A DNA stretch of 15,364 nucleotides from Ktedonobacter sp. 13_1_20CM_4_53_11 (GTDB taxonomy: Bacteria > Chloroflexota > Ktedonobacteria > Ktedonobacterales > Ktedonobacteraceae), in NCBI GenBank assembly GCA_001919995.1, contig MNIY01000210.1, forward strand, positions 1 through 15,364, given 5' to 3'. The notes under the pieces are model-generated. The model did no database searches, was not told the origin of the DNA, and saw only the letters and a list, made by a program, of their open reading frames with translations. This document shows positions 1 to 8,056 of this stretch, one piece after another (position 1 is the stretch's first letter; each line of letters opens with the position of its first letter). The translations under genes were made by a program, and so were the position numbers.

Positions 1-27
1 GAAATCGCGCGGCTCTTGCGCGATTTC
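1..27. repeat. Perfect 10-bp inverted repeat (hairpin) at the window edge
   Basis: Bases 1-10 (gaaatcgcgc) are the exact reverse complement of bases 18-27, with a 7-base loop between them. No T-run follows on either strand, so it is not a clean intrinsic terminator. It could be the 3' hairpin of a gene outside the window or a repeat at which the sequence was cut. Confidence 0.7.
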
Positions 28-135
28 CAAGCGGAGTGGGAAAGTCCTGCCTTTGGACTTTTCCGCGGAGCGTCTTTTTCCACCGCCCTTTTACCCACGA
101 ATTGTGCTAGTACACACCTCCAGAAGGAAGCGAGA

Positions 136-437
136 TTGAGAGTCACGGCAATCGTGTTCTTAGTCGCCCTTCTGCTCTGCCCGACTTTCTCGGCTCAAAC
201 GAAGAGCGGGACAGTCTGCGTCATTCCGAATTCGGACAAGCCGCCAACGCGAATTTCTCCGGGCGGGGAATACAATCCGGCGGCGCTCCTACTTACAGTA
301 AAATAGATAAGGGCCCAGCGATTCACTGGCCGCACAAAGAAGTCGTCAAGATCGAGAACCTTGACCTCAAGGAGCGCCATCAGGTTGTGCTTTTCGCCGA
401 TGGCAAACGAATACAGTCGTTGGTTTCGATTTGCTGA
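136..437 (+). pseudogene. Small secreted protein, frameshifted
   Basis: The likely start is TTG at 136, because a Shine-Dalgarno-like aaggaag lies at about 125-131. The N-terminus is a signal peptide (hydrophobic VTAIVFLVALLLCPTFSA, cleavage probably after SAQ). The mature part begins TKSGTVCVIPNS and runs in frame to a stop at 304-306. The adjacent frame continues without a gap as IDKGPAIHWPHKEVVKIENL and on to LFADGKRIQSLVSIC, stop 435-437. Adding one A to the A-run at 300-303 restores V-K-I-D-K, so a one-base deletion is the simplest explanation. It resembles small exported acidobacterial proteins of unknown function (from memory). Beyond 437 the expected C-terminal part is not readable in one frame. 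Function unknown. Confidence 0.55.
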
Positions 438-596
438 ATCATGCGCAGTGCGAAGTATAACCGTTACCATATGCCTGATAACGCGCTACACGTACAAGTG
501 GAATCGTTGTCGGAACGGCCCGGGGACATGTGCGGTTTCGCTAATCAGCACGTAAACAGCAAGAGGTCATTTGTCATAGCTTCCGGACCTAGAATC
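438..596. other. Intergenic stretch, possible degraded 3' end of the preceding gene
   Basis: No frame here gives a convincing protein. Cysteine-containing fragments (for example WNRCRNGPGTCAVS, around 500-545) could be out-of-frame remains of the upstream secreted protein. I see no RNA gene and no clear promoter. Confidence 0.3.
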
Positions 597-750
597 ATGC
601 CACTTGTCTCAGTTCAAATCGTGCGTTTTGTGAACCGTGATTTTCCGGGATGGGTGGCCGATGGTCGCTGCCGCGTCATAAGGGATAAAGTCCCTAGGTT
701 CACAGTGGAAACTCCTAGACGCCCAAAGCACATACTTGCTGCTACTCGAA
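597..750 (+). pseudogene. N-terminal half of a small conserved hypothetical protein
   Basis: From ATG at 597 the translation starts MPLVSVQIVRFVNRDFPGWV and continues ADGRCRVIRDKVPRFTVET. After a shift near 710-716 it reads on in the next frame as LLDAQSTY. The pattern (PGWV, then DGR..V.DKVP.FT, then LDA.STYP) matches a widespread family of roughly 100-residue uncharacterised proteins as I remember it. The similarity stops after STY, and the complementary C-terminal half appears about 450 bases downstream (1207-1365). What is seen is a truncated, frameshifted gene. Interruption by the intervening DNA is inferred. Function unknown. Confidence 0.5.
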
Positions 751-772
751 ATAGGTGGAGGCAACAACAGAC

Positions 773-1048
773 ATGAGACGCAGAACTATTCAGACGGTCG
801 TCGCCTTGTCGCTGATCGCACTCGGTTGGGTTGCTGGAAGGTCCCAGACGCCTGCGCCAGAGTTCACGCTGGCGATTGAGGCTCCATCCGGACGCACGAC
901 GGTTAAGTGCGTGCGGGGGTGTACCTTGCAGGGCAGCCGCGACCAGGGCAACCCCAACAACACGCCAACACCGAATTACTGGTTCGAATGTCGGGGTGCG
1001 CCCTCTCGGGATTGCAGTGCCACAGTGAATGGCTGGTTAAAGCACTAA
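773..1048 (+). CDS. Small secreted hypothetical protein (91 aa)
   Basis: ATG at 773 is preceded by ggtggagg (754-761), a good Shine-Dalgarno sequence at a slightly long spacing. The N-terminus MRRRTIQTVVALSLIALGWV is a signal peptide: basic start, hydrophobic core, likely cleavage near GRSQ/TPAP. The mature part of about 65 residues begins APEFTLAIEAPSGRTTVKC and carries four cysteines (VKCVRGC, WFECRG, RDCSATV), suggesting disulphides outside the cytoplasm. It ends NGWLKH before TAA. I recognise no domain. It sits between the two halves of a broken small gene, so it may have arrived with the disrupting DNA. Confidence 0.6.
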   Translation: MRRRTIQTVVALSLIALGWVAGRSQTPAPEFTLAIEAPSGRTTVKCVRGCTLQGSRDQGNPNNTPTPNYWFECRGAPSRDCSATVNGWLKH

Positions 1049-1071
1049 TCCGCATCTTTGCTGGGCATTTC

Positions 1072-1123
1072 GTTTTCAAACTGACCCCATTACCAAAGCC
1101 CCCGACTGGGTCAGTTTCAAACC
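1072..1123. repeat. 16-bp inverted repeat, 14/16 matched, possible transposon-end footprint
   Basis: gttttcaaactgaccc at 1072-1087 is mirrored by gggtcagtttcaaacc at 1108-1123, with a 20-base spacer. The inner 10 bp are perfect. Paired ends of this aactgaccc type resemble abutted insertion-sequence termini or a MITE remnant. An RNA hairpin after the upstream 773-1048 gene is the alternative, though there is no T-run. Confidence 0.55.
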
Positions 1124-1206
1124 AAAAGCGCCACGATGTTCGCCACGTCTCAAACTTTGACTTCAGAGACGCGGGTTGATGGAATACGGGGAACGCGCCA
1201 ACCTCG

Positions 1207-1365
1207 CAAAAGGGAGCATGCCATGTGAAATGGCGCAGATGATTCCAGGATGTGCGGGGACGAGAGCTGGTCCGTGTTAGCACGGAAAAGCCCGGCATGG
1301 AATCCATTGAAGGCGTGAGCGAATTCACAGTGCCTGCAAACCTTGTGACCACGCTCCCCGATTGA
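1207..1365 (+). pseudogene. C-terminal half of the same small conserved hypothetical protein family
   Basis: In one frame this reads KGACHVKWRR, then a TGA at 1240-1242, then FQDVRGRELVRVSTEKPGME and SIEGVSEFTVPANLVTTLPD before TGA at 1363-1365. The pattern (RGRELVRVST..P...ES.EG.SEF.V) is the C-terminal signature of the family whose N-terminal half lies at 597-750. The two fragments are complementary rather than overlapping, so they are probably one gene split by about 450 bases, with an added nonsense codon. A second decayed copy is the alternative. Function unknown. Confidence 0.45.
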
Positions 1366-1472
1366 GAACCGGCAGGAACTTGTGTATTCGGTCAAATCTG
1401 ACATTACTTCCCGACTGCCGACAGAGCCTTTCGACTTTGCGATTAGCCGACGTTAGATTTACTTTGTAAAAA

Positions 1473-1868
1473 ATGAATCGGCTGCTTCTCGATAACGCGC
1501 TAAGCCTGGGCATGCTCGCGATTTGCGTACTTGCGGCCCCTCTTGTCACCTACGCCCAAAGCTGTAAGCTGCCGAAGCAAGTATCTCGCCTTGACGAATC
1601 TCGTCGAATCTTCTACGTCGAAGCCGACCTCAGCCAAATCGATACACCGACAAAGGCAATCAAATTTCTCACGCCACTTGAGGAGTTCACGACGAAATGT
1701 CGGAACTGGCGACAAGAGTGGGAGACTATGTTTTTTCACAATGTGGACCGGGCATACTCAAAAGACGAAATGGAAGAACGGCATTTGCCGGTCCCCGACA
1801 CACCAGTCGGATGGTACCGAAGAGGAATGCAGGTGCTGTGGGTACGAGCGCACCAGCGGTTTGTCTGA
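1473..1868 (+). CDS. Secreted hypothetical protein, probably truncated by a frameshift
   Basis: From ATG 1473 the protein has a signal peptide (hydrophobic LGMLAICVLAAPLVTYAQ, cleavage probable after YAQ) and a mature part of about 100 residues with two cysteines (SCKLPKQ and TKCRNW). It then carries a charged, tryptophan-containing stretch (NWRQEWETMFFHNVDRAYS). No strong ribosome binding site precedes the ATG. The reading frame ends at 1868, but protein-like sequence continues in another frame directly downstream (1869-2297), so the native protein was probably about 250-270 residues. I recognise no domain. Confidence 0.5.
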   Translation: MNRLLLDNALSLGMLAICVLAAPLVTYAQSCKLPKQVSRLDESRRIFYVEADLSQIDTPTKAIKFLTPLEEFTTKCRNWRQEWETMFFHNVDRAYSKDEMEERHLPVPDTPVGWYRRGMQVLWVRAHQRFV

Positions 1869-2297
1869 CCATCGAGGGCCAAGGTCCATCCCTAGAATTG
1901 CTCCAGCGCTTAAATACCTCCCGTGCTAGCGCTAGCCCCCATACTCAAATTCAATCAGGGTCTACCTGCCGGAAAGGCGAACCCACGATAGTCATCAACG
2001 TTGGTCCAGTCTCTTGGTACGCGTGGAACCGCGCCACAGTTTCCGTCGAGAAGACGACTACGATCGATTCTCGGCCAATTACGACAACTCGTACTCACAC
2101 GCTTGGGCTTGGGCTTGGGGAGTCGGGTTAGCGCGTCCACTGACTCATACGGTCTGCCCGGCTTGGCATCAACTGGAGTCCCGAATGGCCGCCGATTTAC
2201 GCTTGCGGCAAAGCTAGTCGGTCAGTCAGAAGAGAATACTTTTCTATACCCTCCAGGCTTCATTGACAACTCCACTCGTGCTCGTTCCATACGTTAA
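1869..2297 (+). pseudogene. Out-of-frame continuation of the preceding secreted protein
   Basis: A coherent translation in the frame of 1697-2131 reads APAVCLTIEGQGPSLELLQR, followed by CRKGEPTIVINVGPVSWYAW and NRATVSVEKTTT. Near 2100-2130 coherence passes to another frame (STDSYGLPGLASTGVPNG, then FTLAAKLVGQSEENTFLYPP) until a stop at 2295-2297. The passages have protein-like composition and no overlapping gene, so at least two frameshifts in one ancestral gene are inferred. The first passage may instead be an independent small gene. Confidence 0.4.
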
Positions 2298-2335
2298 TAT
2301 TGACCCGCTCTGAATCACGTAGCTAGTTATCGACA

Positions 2336-5300
2336 ATGAGAACACAATCGCTTCCACGCCAGAAATTTCTTCCCATTCTGGCCTGTTTCTTTTTCTCTGG
2401 CGCAGCGGGTCTCATCTACCAAGTGGCTTGGGGCAAAGCACTGGGGTTGATCTTCGGACACACTGTCTATGCGATCGCCACTGTGCTCGCTGTCTTTATG
2501 GCTGGCCTTGCCGCCGGCAGTGCTTATATTGGTCGCTGGAGCGAACAACGCGCCAAACCTGTCACCTTGTATGCCTGGATCGAGTTTCTGGTCGCTGCGA
2601 CAGGAGCTTTCTCGCTCGCAGGCCTTGCTGGCGTGCGTTCTCTCTATGTAGCGGCATATCCGAGCGTTAGTGGCCTGCAGCCGCTTCTGCTAGTGCTGAG
2701 ATTCTTCGGCACGACCGTGGTGCTGTTCATTCCGACCTTCTTGATGGGGGGCACACTTCCCATCCTCGTTCGCGGCATCACCCGGAATTCCGCCGAACTG
2801 GGTATGCGAGTCAGTCAGCTCTATTGGGTCAATACTCTGGGCGCCGTTGCCGGGACATTGATCTCCGGATTTGTACTGCTTCCCGCACTCGGCCTGCGCG
2901 TTACCGTTACCTCCGCCGTGGCTCTTAACATCCTTGCGGGCCTACTCGCCCTTCGGATCGCGAAAGAGTCGAGCAATCCCCGAGACGTAAAGGGGTCACC
3001 CTCAATGGTGGCTTCCGCCGCTGTCGATCCGCAACAACCCACATTTGCCTTCCTGCTTTTTCTGTTTGCCGTCGTGGGTAGCACCGCTTTTGCCTACGAG
3101 ATTGCTTGGACGCGGCTCCTGGCGATCACCATCAGCAGTTCCACATACGCGTTTACACTGATGCTTGCGACGTTTCTTGCGGGCACCGTCATTGGCAGCG
3201 CATTCTTCCAGCATTACTTCGCAAGCTCAGGGCGAGTCTCACTTGCTACGTTCTCCCGGACGCAAACCTGGATCGGCATCGCCGCACTTACTTCTCTGGT
3301 TCTTTTTCATTGGATTCCAACCGTCATTCCCCCTTTGCTACGTGCGACCCATCAGACGTTTAGCGGGCTAGTTCTAGCGCAATTTGTCACAAGTGCGCTG
3401 ACCGTGCTTCCGGTGGCCGCAATTTTCGGTTTCAATTTTCCGATGGTTGTTGTTTTGCTTGACCGTACCGCGCGCGCCAACTCTGGCACGTCGGCGACAG
3501 TCGGCAGGGCTTATGCCGCAAACACTTTTGGCGCCATCGTTGGGTCACTGATGACTGGTTTCTGGCTGATTCCTTGGCTGGGTAGTTTTCGGATGATAGC
3601 CGCCGCCGCCGGGGTGAATCTGCTATTGGCAGTAGCGCTGGAGTTGCGCTCACCCGAACGCCGCATCCTGCCTTTAGCGATGAACCTCCTCTGCCTGCTG
3701 ATCACTTTTGTCGTCGGATTTTCTTCTTTCTTCTACAACCGGGCGCTCCTCTCCTTATCAGCAGTACTCTATGGCAATTCTTACCAAGGTCATCTCACTC
3801 TTGGCGAGATCGCCGCGACAAGCGATCTCGTGTTTACGGCAGATGGCGTAAACGACTCGGTCGCCGTTTTCCGCTCGGATAACTACGTGACCCTTCGCCT
3901 CAACGGTAAAGTAGATGCATCCACTGGTGATGCTCGCACGCAGCTCCTTTTGGGTCACTTGGGAGCCGCGTTTGAGCCTGCGCCTCGGCACGTTCTCATC
4001 ATCGGCTTTGGTAGCGGTATGACCGCCTCGGCCGTCGGCCGTTATCCTGACATTGAGAGAATCGATTGCGTTGAGATCGAGCCCGCCGTGATCCGCGCGG
4101 CGCCGTATCTCGAAAGCCTCAACCGTAATGTCCTGAGTGATCCTCGCGTTCACGTTATTTTCGATGACGCGCGAAACTTCCTACTTACTTCGCGCGAGAA
4201 GTACGATTTGATCATTTCCGAGCCCTCGAACCCTTGGATCGCCGGAATCGCCACGCTTTTCACGGATGAGTATTACGCTGCCGTCCGCCGGCAGCTTGCG
4301 CCTGGCGGAAAATTCGTTCAGTGGGTGCAAGCATACTCGCTTGCACCGGCCGACTTGCGCATGATTATCGCGAGTCTCGCGCCTCACTTTCCCGAGGTTA
4401 CCCTTTGGCGTGCCGAGGGACCTGACCTTCTGCTCCTGGGCCGCACCAACGCGGCCCTTTTCCAATTCGGCCGCCTCCGCTCTCTCTGGCAAAACCCAGC
4501 TCTCCGTAAGGACTTTGAGTCCATTGATGTGCATCAACCCGAAGGACTGGTCGCCTACTATTTGTTGGACGATTCGGCAGTGCGAAAACTGGCTGAGGGC
4601 AGCACGTTGAACACGGACGATCGCACTCTGCTCGAATACCACGCCCCTCAAACCGTGCTTACTCCCGGCCTATCTGACGCAAATCAAGAACTCATTACTC
4701 AGTTACGCAACGGACCGCTGCCGACGAATTTGGAACCCTCAGAAGTCCAAAGTGCGCTGGAAGCCGGCGCTTTTACAGGGCTCGATCTAAGTGACGAGGC
4801 GATTGTCAGAAGTTTTGTCAGAGCTCTCGAATCTCAACCGAAAACTGCGCTCCATTACATTGCTCAAGGCCGCTTTGCCTTGATGAAAGGCGCCCTTTCC
4901 GATGCCAAGTCGTTTCTCGAGGCCGCCCTTAAGGTGGGTCCCGACTCGCCCGAAGCAATGCACTGGCTCGCCATTGCCGAGCATCGTAGCGGCCAGGATA
5001 CCTCTGCCCTGTTGCTAGTGGACGAGATTCTGAAGCGGCATCGTCACTTCCTCCCTGCGCTCACCGATGAAATGCAGTTCGCAGTGGATCGAAAGGATTT
5101 TCGTATCGCCCTGCTTGCGCAGATGAACCGGATGGCCGTGATGCCGGACCCACCCGCGTCCGAATACTGTCGGTTGGGAGGGATATGGATAAAGATGTCG
5201 AATCTCGCAGAAGCTGAACCAGTTCTGCTCCGAGGAACCTTGAAGGATCCCTACAGCTATGCCTGCCACCTGGAGCTCGGTGAGGTGTATGCTGATACGG

Positions 5301-5497
5301 GCCGATTTCCTCTAGCCCGTCAACATTTCGAGTGGGTTGTGCGTTTCTATCCGGATCATGACCCCACGATCTTCAGGGCCCTTGCAAGGGTGTACGTCGC
5401 TCTTGGAGATTCCCACTCTGCAAAGGCTACTCTTCGCAAAGGCCTTCGCCTCTTCCCTGATGACCCGGAGTTGCAGAAAGCAGCGCTCGGCAAGTGA
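2336..5497 (+). CDS. Membrane-anchored spermidine-synthase-like protein with C-terminal TPR repeats
   Basis: This is a 1053-residue protein in three parts. Residues ~1-490 form a multi-spanning membrane region with two similar halves. Each opens with a YQVAW/YEIAWTR-type helix (SGAAGLIYQVAWGKALGLIF, later GSTAFAYEIAWTRLLAI), and FLMGGTLPIL and LYWVNTLGAVAG are typical of the family. Residues ~500-730 form a Rossmann fold of the spermidine-synthase type: GKVDASTGDARTQLLLGHLG from ~524, the nucleotide-binding glycine loop IIGFGSG at ~556, the acidic strand end CVEIEPAV, and EPSNPWIAG at ~629. Residues ~835-1050 are TPR-like helical repeats. The aminopropyltransferase Asp loop is replaced by SEPSNPW, so polyamine synthesis is doubtful and a methyltransferase-like or undefined role is possible. 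No strong ribosome binding site precedes ATG 2336. A weak ttgacc box at 2300 could give a near-leaderless transcript. The frame is intact. Confidence 0.85.
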   Translation: MRTQSLPRQKFLPILACFFFSGAAGLIYQVAWGKALGLIFGHTVYAIATVLAVFMAGLAAGSAYIGRWSEQRAKPVTLYAWIEFLVAATGAFSLAGLAGVRSLYVAAYPSVSGLQPLLLVLRFFGTTVVLFIPTFLMGGTLPILVRGITRNSAELGMRVSQLYWVNTLGAVAGTLISGFVLLPALGLRVTVTSAVALNILAGLLALRIAKESSNPRDVKGSPSMVASAAVDPQQPTFAFLLFLFAVVGSTAFAYEIAWTRLLAITISSSTYAFTLMLATFLAGTVIGSAFFQHYFASSGRVSLATFSRTQTWIGIAALTSLVLFHWIPTVIPPLLRATHQTFSGLVLAQFVTSALTVLPVAAIFGFNFPMVVVLLDRTARANSGTSATVGRAYAANTFGAIVGSLMTGFWLIPWLGSFRMIAAAAGVNLLLAVALELRSPERRILPLAMNLLCLLITFVVGFSSFFYNRALLSLSAVLYGNSYQGHLTLGEIAATSDLVFTADGVNDSVAVFRSDNYVTLRLNGKVDASTGDARTQLLLGHLGAAFEPAPRHVLIIGFGSGMTASAVGRYPDIERIDCVEIEPAVIRAAPYLESLNRNVLSDPRVHVIFDDARNFLLTSREKYDLIISEPSNPWIAGIATLFTDEYYAAVRRQLAPGGKFVQWVQAYSLAPADLRMIIASLAPHFPEVTLWRAEGPDLLLLGRTNAALFQFGRLRSLWQNPALRKDFESIDVHQPEGLVAYYLLDDSAVRKLAEGSTLNTDDRTLLEYHAPQTVLTPGLSDANQELITQLRNGPLPTNLEPSEVQSALEAGAFTGLDLSDEAIVRSFVRALESQPKTALHYIAQGRFALMKGALSDAKSFLEAALKVGPDSPEAMHWLAIAEHRSGQDTSALLLVDEILKRHRHFLPALTDEMQFAVDRKDFRIALLAQMNRMAVMPDPPASEYCRLGGIWIKMSNLAEAEPVLLRGTLKDPYSYACHLELGEVYADTGRFPLARQHFEWVVRFYPDHDPTIFRALARVYVALGDSHSAKATLRKGLRLFPDDPELQKAALGK

Positions 5498-5612
5498 TTA
5501 CTGTACGTGACGCGTAAGCAGTTTTGGCGGTTCTGTTCCATGGGATCAGCACCAAGCTCACCACTACGAGTAGCGTGACCGCGTATCTGTTGGTATGACA
5601 TACTGAATACCC

Positions 5613-5894
5613 GTGAAGAAGCGTCGAATAAGTTGGCTCCTAGCCGCACTGGCAACTCTCGGGACAGCGAATGGCATGCCGGTCGCCACGCGTGTGCAGG
5701 GCAGTGCGGAAGTCTGCGCGATTGCGTGGCTTTCCGAGACGAACTGCGAGCAACGGTCCGAAGCCGAACGACAAAATTTAGCAGACGAATTCCAGCATCC
5801 CACGGGGCCGTGTCAGTACGAGCTTCTCGAAAGCACTTGCGTATTCTGGCCTACTAACTATCAACGTCCGCCGCCGTTCTCTTCCCTCGCCTAA
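5613..5894 (+). CDS. Possible small exported protein (93 aa), doubtful
   Basis: GTG at 5613 opens VKKRRISWLLAALATLGTAN, a signal-peptide-like start (basic residues, hydrophobic core). The mature part contains four cysteines (VCAIAW, TNCEQRS, GPCQYEL, STCVFWP). The frame stays open for 93 codons to a stop 44 bases before the SecA-like gene. There is no convincing ribosome binding site and I recognise no family, so chance cannot be excluded. If real, it would be a small periplasmic or secreted protein. Confidence 0.35.
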   Translation: MKKRRISWLLAALATLGTANGMPVATRVQGSAEVCAIAWLSETNCEQRSEAERQNLADEFQHPTGPCQYELLESTCVFWPTNYQRPPPFSSLA

Positions 5895-5923
5895 CCGCAT
5901 TCCAAACATTCGAATCTTGGCAG

Positions 5924-5929
5924 AGGAGG
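5924..5929 (+). promoter_or_regulatory. Shine-Dalgarno AGGAGG of the SecA-like gene
   Basis: A perfect AGGAGG lies 9 bases before GTG 5939. This fixes the start at a GTG rather than at the first downstream ATG. Confidence 0.8.
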
Positions 5930-5938
5930 AGAGCAGCC

Positions 5939-8056
5939 GTGCGCCGATTCTTGCGATCTTTATTTGCAGGTTCAGATTCAGCCGAATCCAGCATCCGCCT
6001 GATTAGTCGGCGCCGCAGAGAGTTCGCCCAACTGGGTGACGATGCTTTGAGAGCCGCGTTCGCGCGGGCCGATGATCTGTTGGATTCTATCGCGGTAACG
6101 GCGGTCGTGGCCTCGCGAGTGCTAGGAGTAGAAATGTTCGAGGTGCAGCTCCAGGGTGCATTGGCTCTCACAAGTGAAAAGATTGCCGAGATGCAAACAG
6201 GTGAGGGGAAGACCCTTGCCGCAGTCCCAGCGGTTGCCTGGTATGCGAAGGCGCGCCAGGGCGTCCACGTGATGACGGTGAACGACTATCTGGCTCGCCG
6301 GGATGCCAGATGGATGGGCGGCATCTACCAGTTCCTCGGGCTCTCTGTGGGCTGCGTCCAGCAAGCCATGAGCGTCGAGGACCGCCAACGCGCCTATGCG
6401 TGTGATATTACCTACGTCACCGCGAATGAGGCGGGCTTCGACTACCTCCGGGACCAACTGGCTCTGTATCCGCATGAACAGGTGCATCGGCCGTTTGCCG
6501 TAGCTGTGATTGACGAAGCCGACTCGATTCTCATCGACGAAGCGCGCATCCCGCTGGTCATCGCGGGCGGCAAACCTGACGAAAACCTTCTGGCCTATCG
6601 TGTCGATGGCCTGGCGCGACAATTCCAACGTGGACTTCACTACACGTTGGATGAGTACGGACGAAACATTGCCCTGACGGACGCCGGAATTCAAGCCGTG
6701 GAGTCGGCCTTCGCCTGCGGCAATCTTTTTGTTGAGGAGAATCTCCGATTGCTGACGGCTGTTCAGGACGCGTTGCACGCACACGCATTGCTTCGGCGCG
6801 GCGTCGACTACCTGGTGAAAGACGACGCTGTCGAATCCGTGGATGAATTCAAGGGACGCATTGTGCGAGATAGACGGTGGCCGGCCGGATTGCACACCGC
6901 CATCGAAGCCAAAGAGGCAGTTGCTCCCAAAGTGCAGGGTAACGTTCTGGGATCAATCACACTCCAGAATCTCATCGCTCTTTATCCCAGAGTGTGCGGC
7001 ATGACGGGCACGGCTGCCACCCAGGCCGAGGAGTTCCGTGCCATCTACGAACTAGTTGTCGAAGTCATTCCGACCAACCGGCAGGTGATCCGCGTGGACC
7101 ATCCGGACGTTCTGTTTCGAACAAAGCAAGAGAAGGAGCGGGCCGTCATTGAGGAAATCCGCCGCGTGCATTTGACCGGTCAGCCAGTTCTGGTTGGGAC
7201 GGTGAGCGTTCAGGAATCCGAGCGGCTGAGCGCCGCTCTGAAAGACATACCACATGAAGTTCTGAATGCTCGAAACGAGGAAGAAGAAGCCGGCATAATT
7301 GCTCGTGCGGGCGAACTGGGAGCCGTGACTGTCTCCACTAACATGGCCGGACGCGGGACGGACATTCGGCTCGCCGAAGGCGCCACGGCACTGGGTGGAT
7401 TATACGTTATCGGAACCAACCGGCACGAAAGCCGTCGGATCGACAATCAACTTCGCGGCCGTGCCGGGCGCCAGGGTGATCCCGGCGTGTCCCGATTCTT
7501 CGTTTCACTGGAAGACGATTTGCTGGTCAAATACGGTATCAACAATCCCAGACTGCGCTATGAGCCAGAAAGCATCCAGCGACTTGTGGAAGGACAGAAT
7601 CTCGACATTCGAAGATTTCTTCAAAAGTATGAGAGCGTAGTCGAGGGGCAGCGACAGGCGATTCAGCAGCGACGCCAATCCCTGCTCAGTGGCACAACTC
7701 AATGGTCGTCGAAACTCGAAAGGTTGGTCTCACTGATCACCATTGATGACCTCTGGTCGGAACACCTTGCAACGGTTGCGGAGCTTCGTGAAGGGATTCA
7801 CTGGGTTTCCTGGGGCGGCCGGGATCCACTGCACGAATATCTCATGACGATCGACAAACTCTATGGACAACTTCAGGCAAGAATCAACGACGAGATTCCG
7901 AAGCGTCTTGCGCAAGCCGAAACCAGCAGCATCGATCCTTCTCAACGCGGTGCCACCTGGACTTACATCACGACGGACCAGCCTTTTGGCACTTTCAATG
8001 AGCGCGTTATTCGCGGTCTGGTGCGAAAAGTGAGGACACGACAGTTCTGGGGTTAG
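5939..8056 (+). CDS. Shortened SecA-type preprotein translocase ATPase
   Basis: This 705-residue DEAD-motor ATPase should couple ATP hydrolysis to protein export through a SecY-type channel. Visible motifs are FEVQLQGA before Walker A MQTGEGKT (85-92), Walker B DEAD (192-195), a preprotein cross-linking region (~215-345), GMTGTAA (from ~354), NMAGRGTD (468-475), and NRHESRRIDNQLRGRAGRQG with FVSLEDDLL of the second motor domain. The scaffold helix IDDLWSEHLATVAELREGIH starts near 602. Housekeeping SecA has about 830-900 residues. Here only about 18 residues separate RRQSLL from IDDLW, where the E. coli protein has about 105, so the helical wing is essentially missing. There is no C-terminal Cys-x-Cys zinc motif; the tail ends KVRTRQFWG. 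It is probably an accessory SecA variant rather than the housekeeping copy (inference), with an unknown substrate. No secY or export-substrate gene is nearby. Confidence 0.85.
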   Translation: MRRFLRSLFAGSDSAESSIRLISRRRREFAQLGDDALRAAFARADDLLDSIAVTAVVASRVLGVEMFEVQLQGALALTSEKIAEMQTGEGKTLAAVPAVAWYAKARQGVHVMTVNDYLARRDARWMGGIYQFLGLSVGCVQQAMSVEDRQRAYACDITYVTANEAGFDYLRDQLALYPHEQVHRPFAVAVIDEADSILIDEARIPLVIAGGKPDENLLAYRVDGLARQFQRGLHYTLDEYGRNIALTDAGIQAVESAFACGNLFVEENLRLLTAVQDALHAHALLRRGVDYLVKDDAVESVDEFKGRIVRDRRWPAGLHTAIEAKEAVAPKVQGNVLGSITLQNLIALYPRVCGMTGTAATQAEEFRAIYELVVEVIPTNRQVIRVDHPDVLFRTKQEKERAVIEEIRRVHLTGQPVLVGTVSVQESERLSAALKDIPHEVLNARNEEEEAGIIARAGELGAVTVSTNMAGRGTDIRLAEGATALGGLYVIGTNRHESRRIDNQLRGRAGRQGDPGVSRFFVSLEDDLLVKYGINNPRLRYEPESIQRLVEGQNLDIRRFLQKYESVVEGQRQAIQQRRQSLLSGTTQWSSKLERLVSLITIDDLWSEHLATVAELREGIHWVSWGGRDPLHEYLMTIDKLYGQLQARINDEIPKRLAQAETSSIDPSQRGATWTYITTDQPFGTFNERVIRGLVRKVRTRQFWG

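Noticed and set aside
2300..2330. Sigma70-like promoter (ttgacc ... tagtta, 18-base spacing) before the spermidine-synthase-like gene
   Set aside because: The -10 box matches poorly and it would place transcription start on the ATG. It is mentioned as a possibility in the gene entry but is not strong enough to annotate.
6122..6895. 257-codon open frame on the minus strand
   Set aside because: It is antisense to the SecA motor domain, with motifs only in the SecA frame; a shadow.
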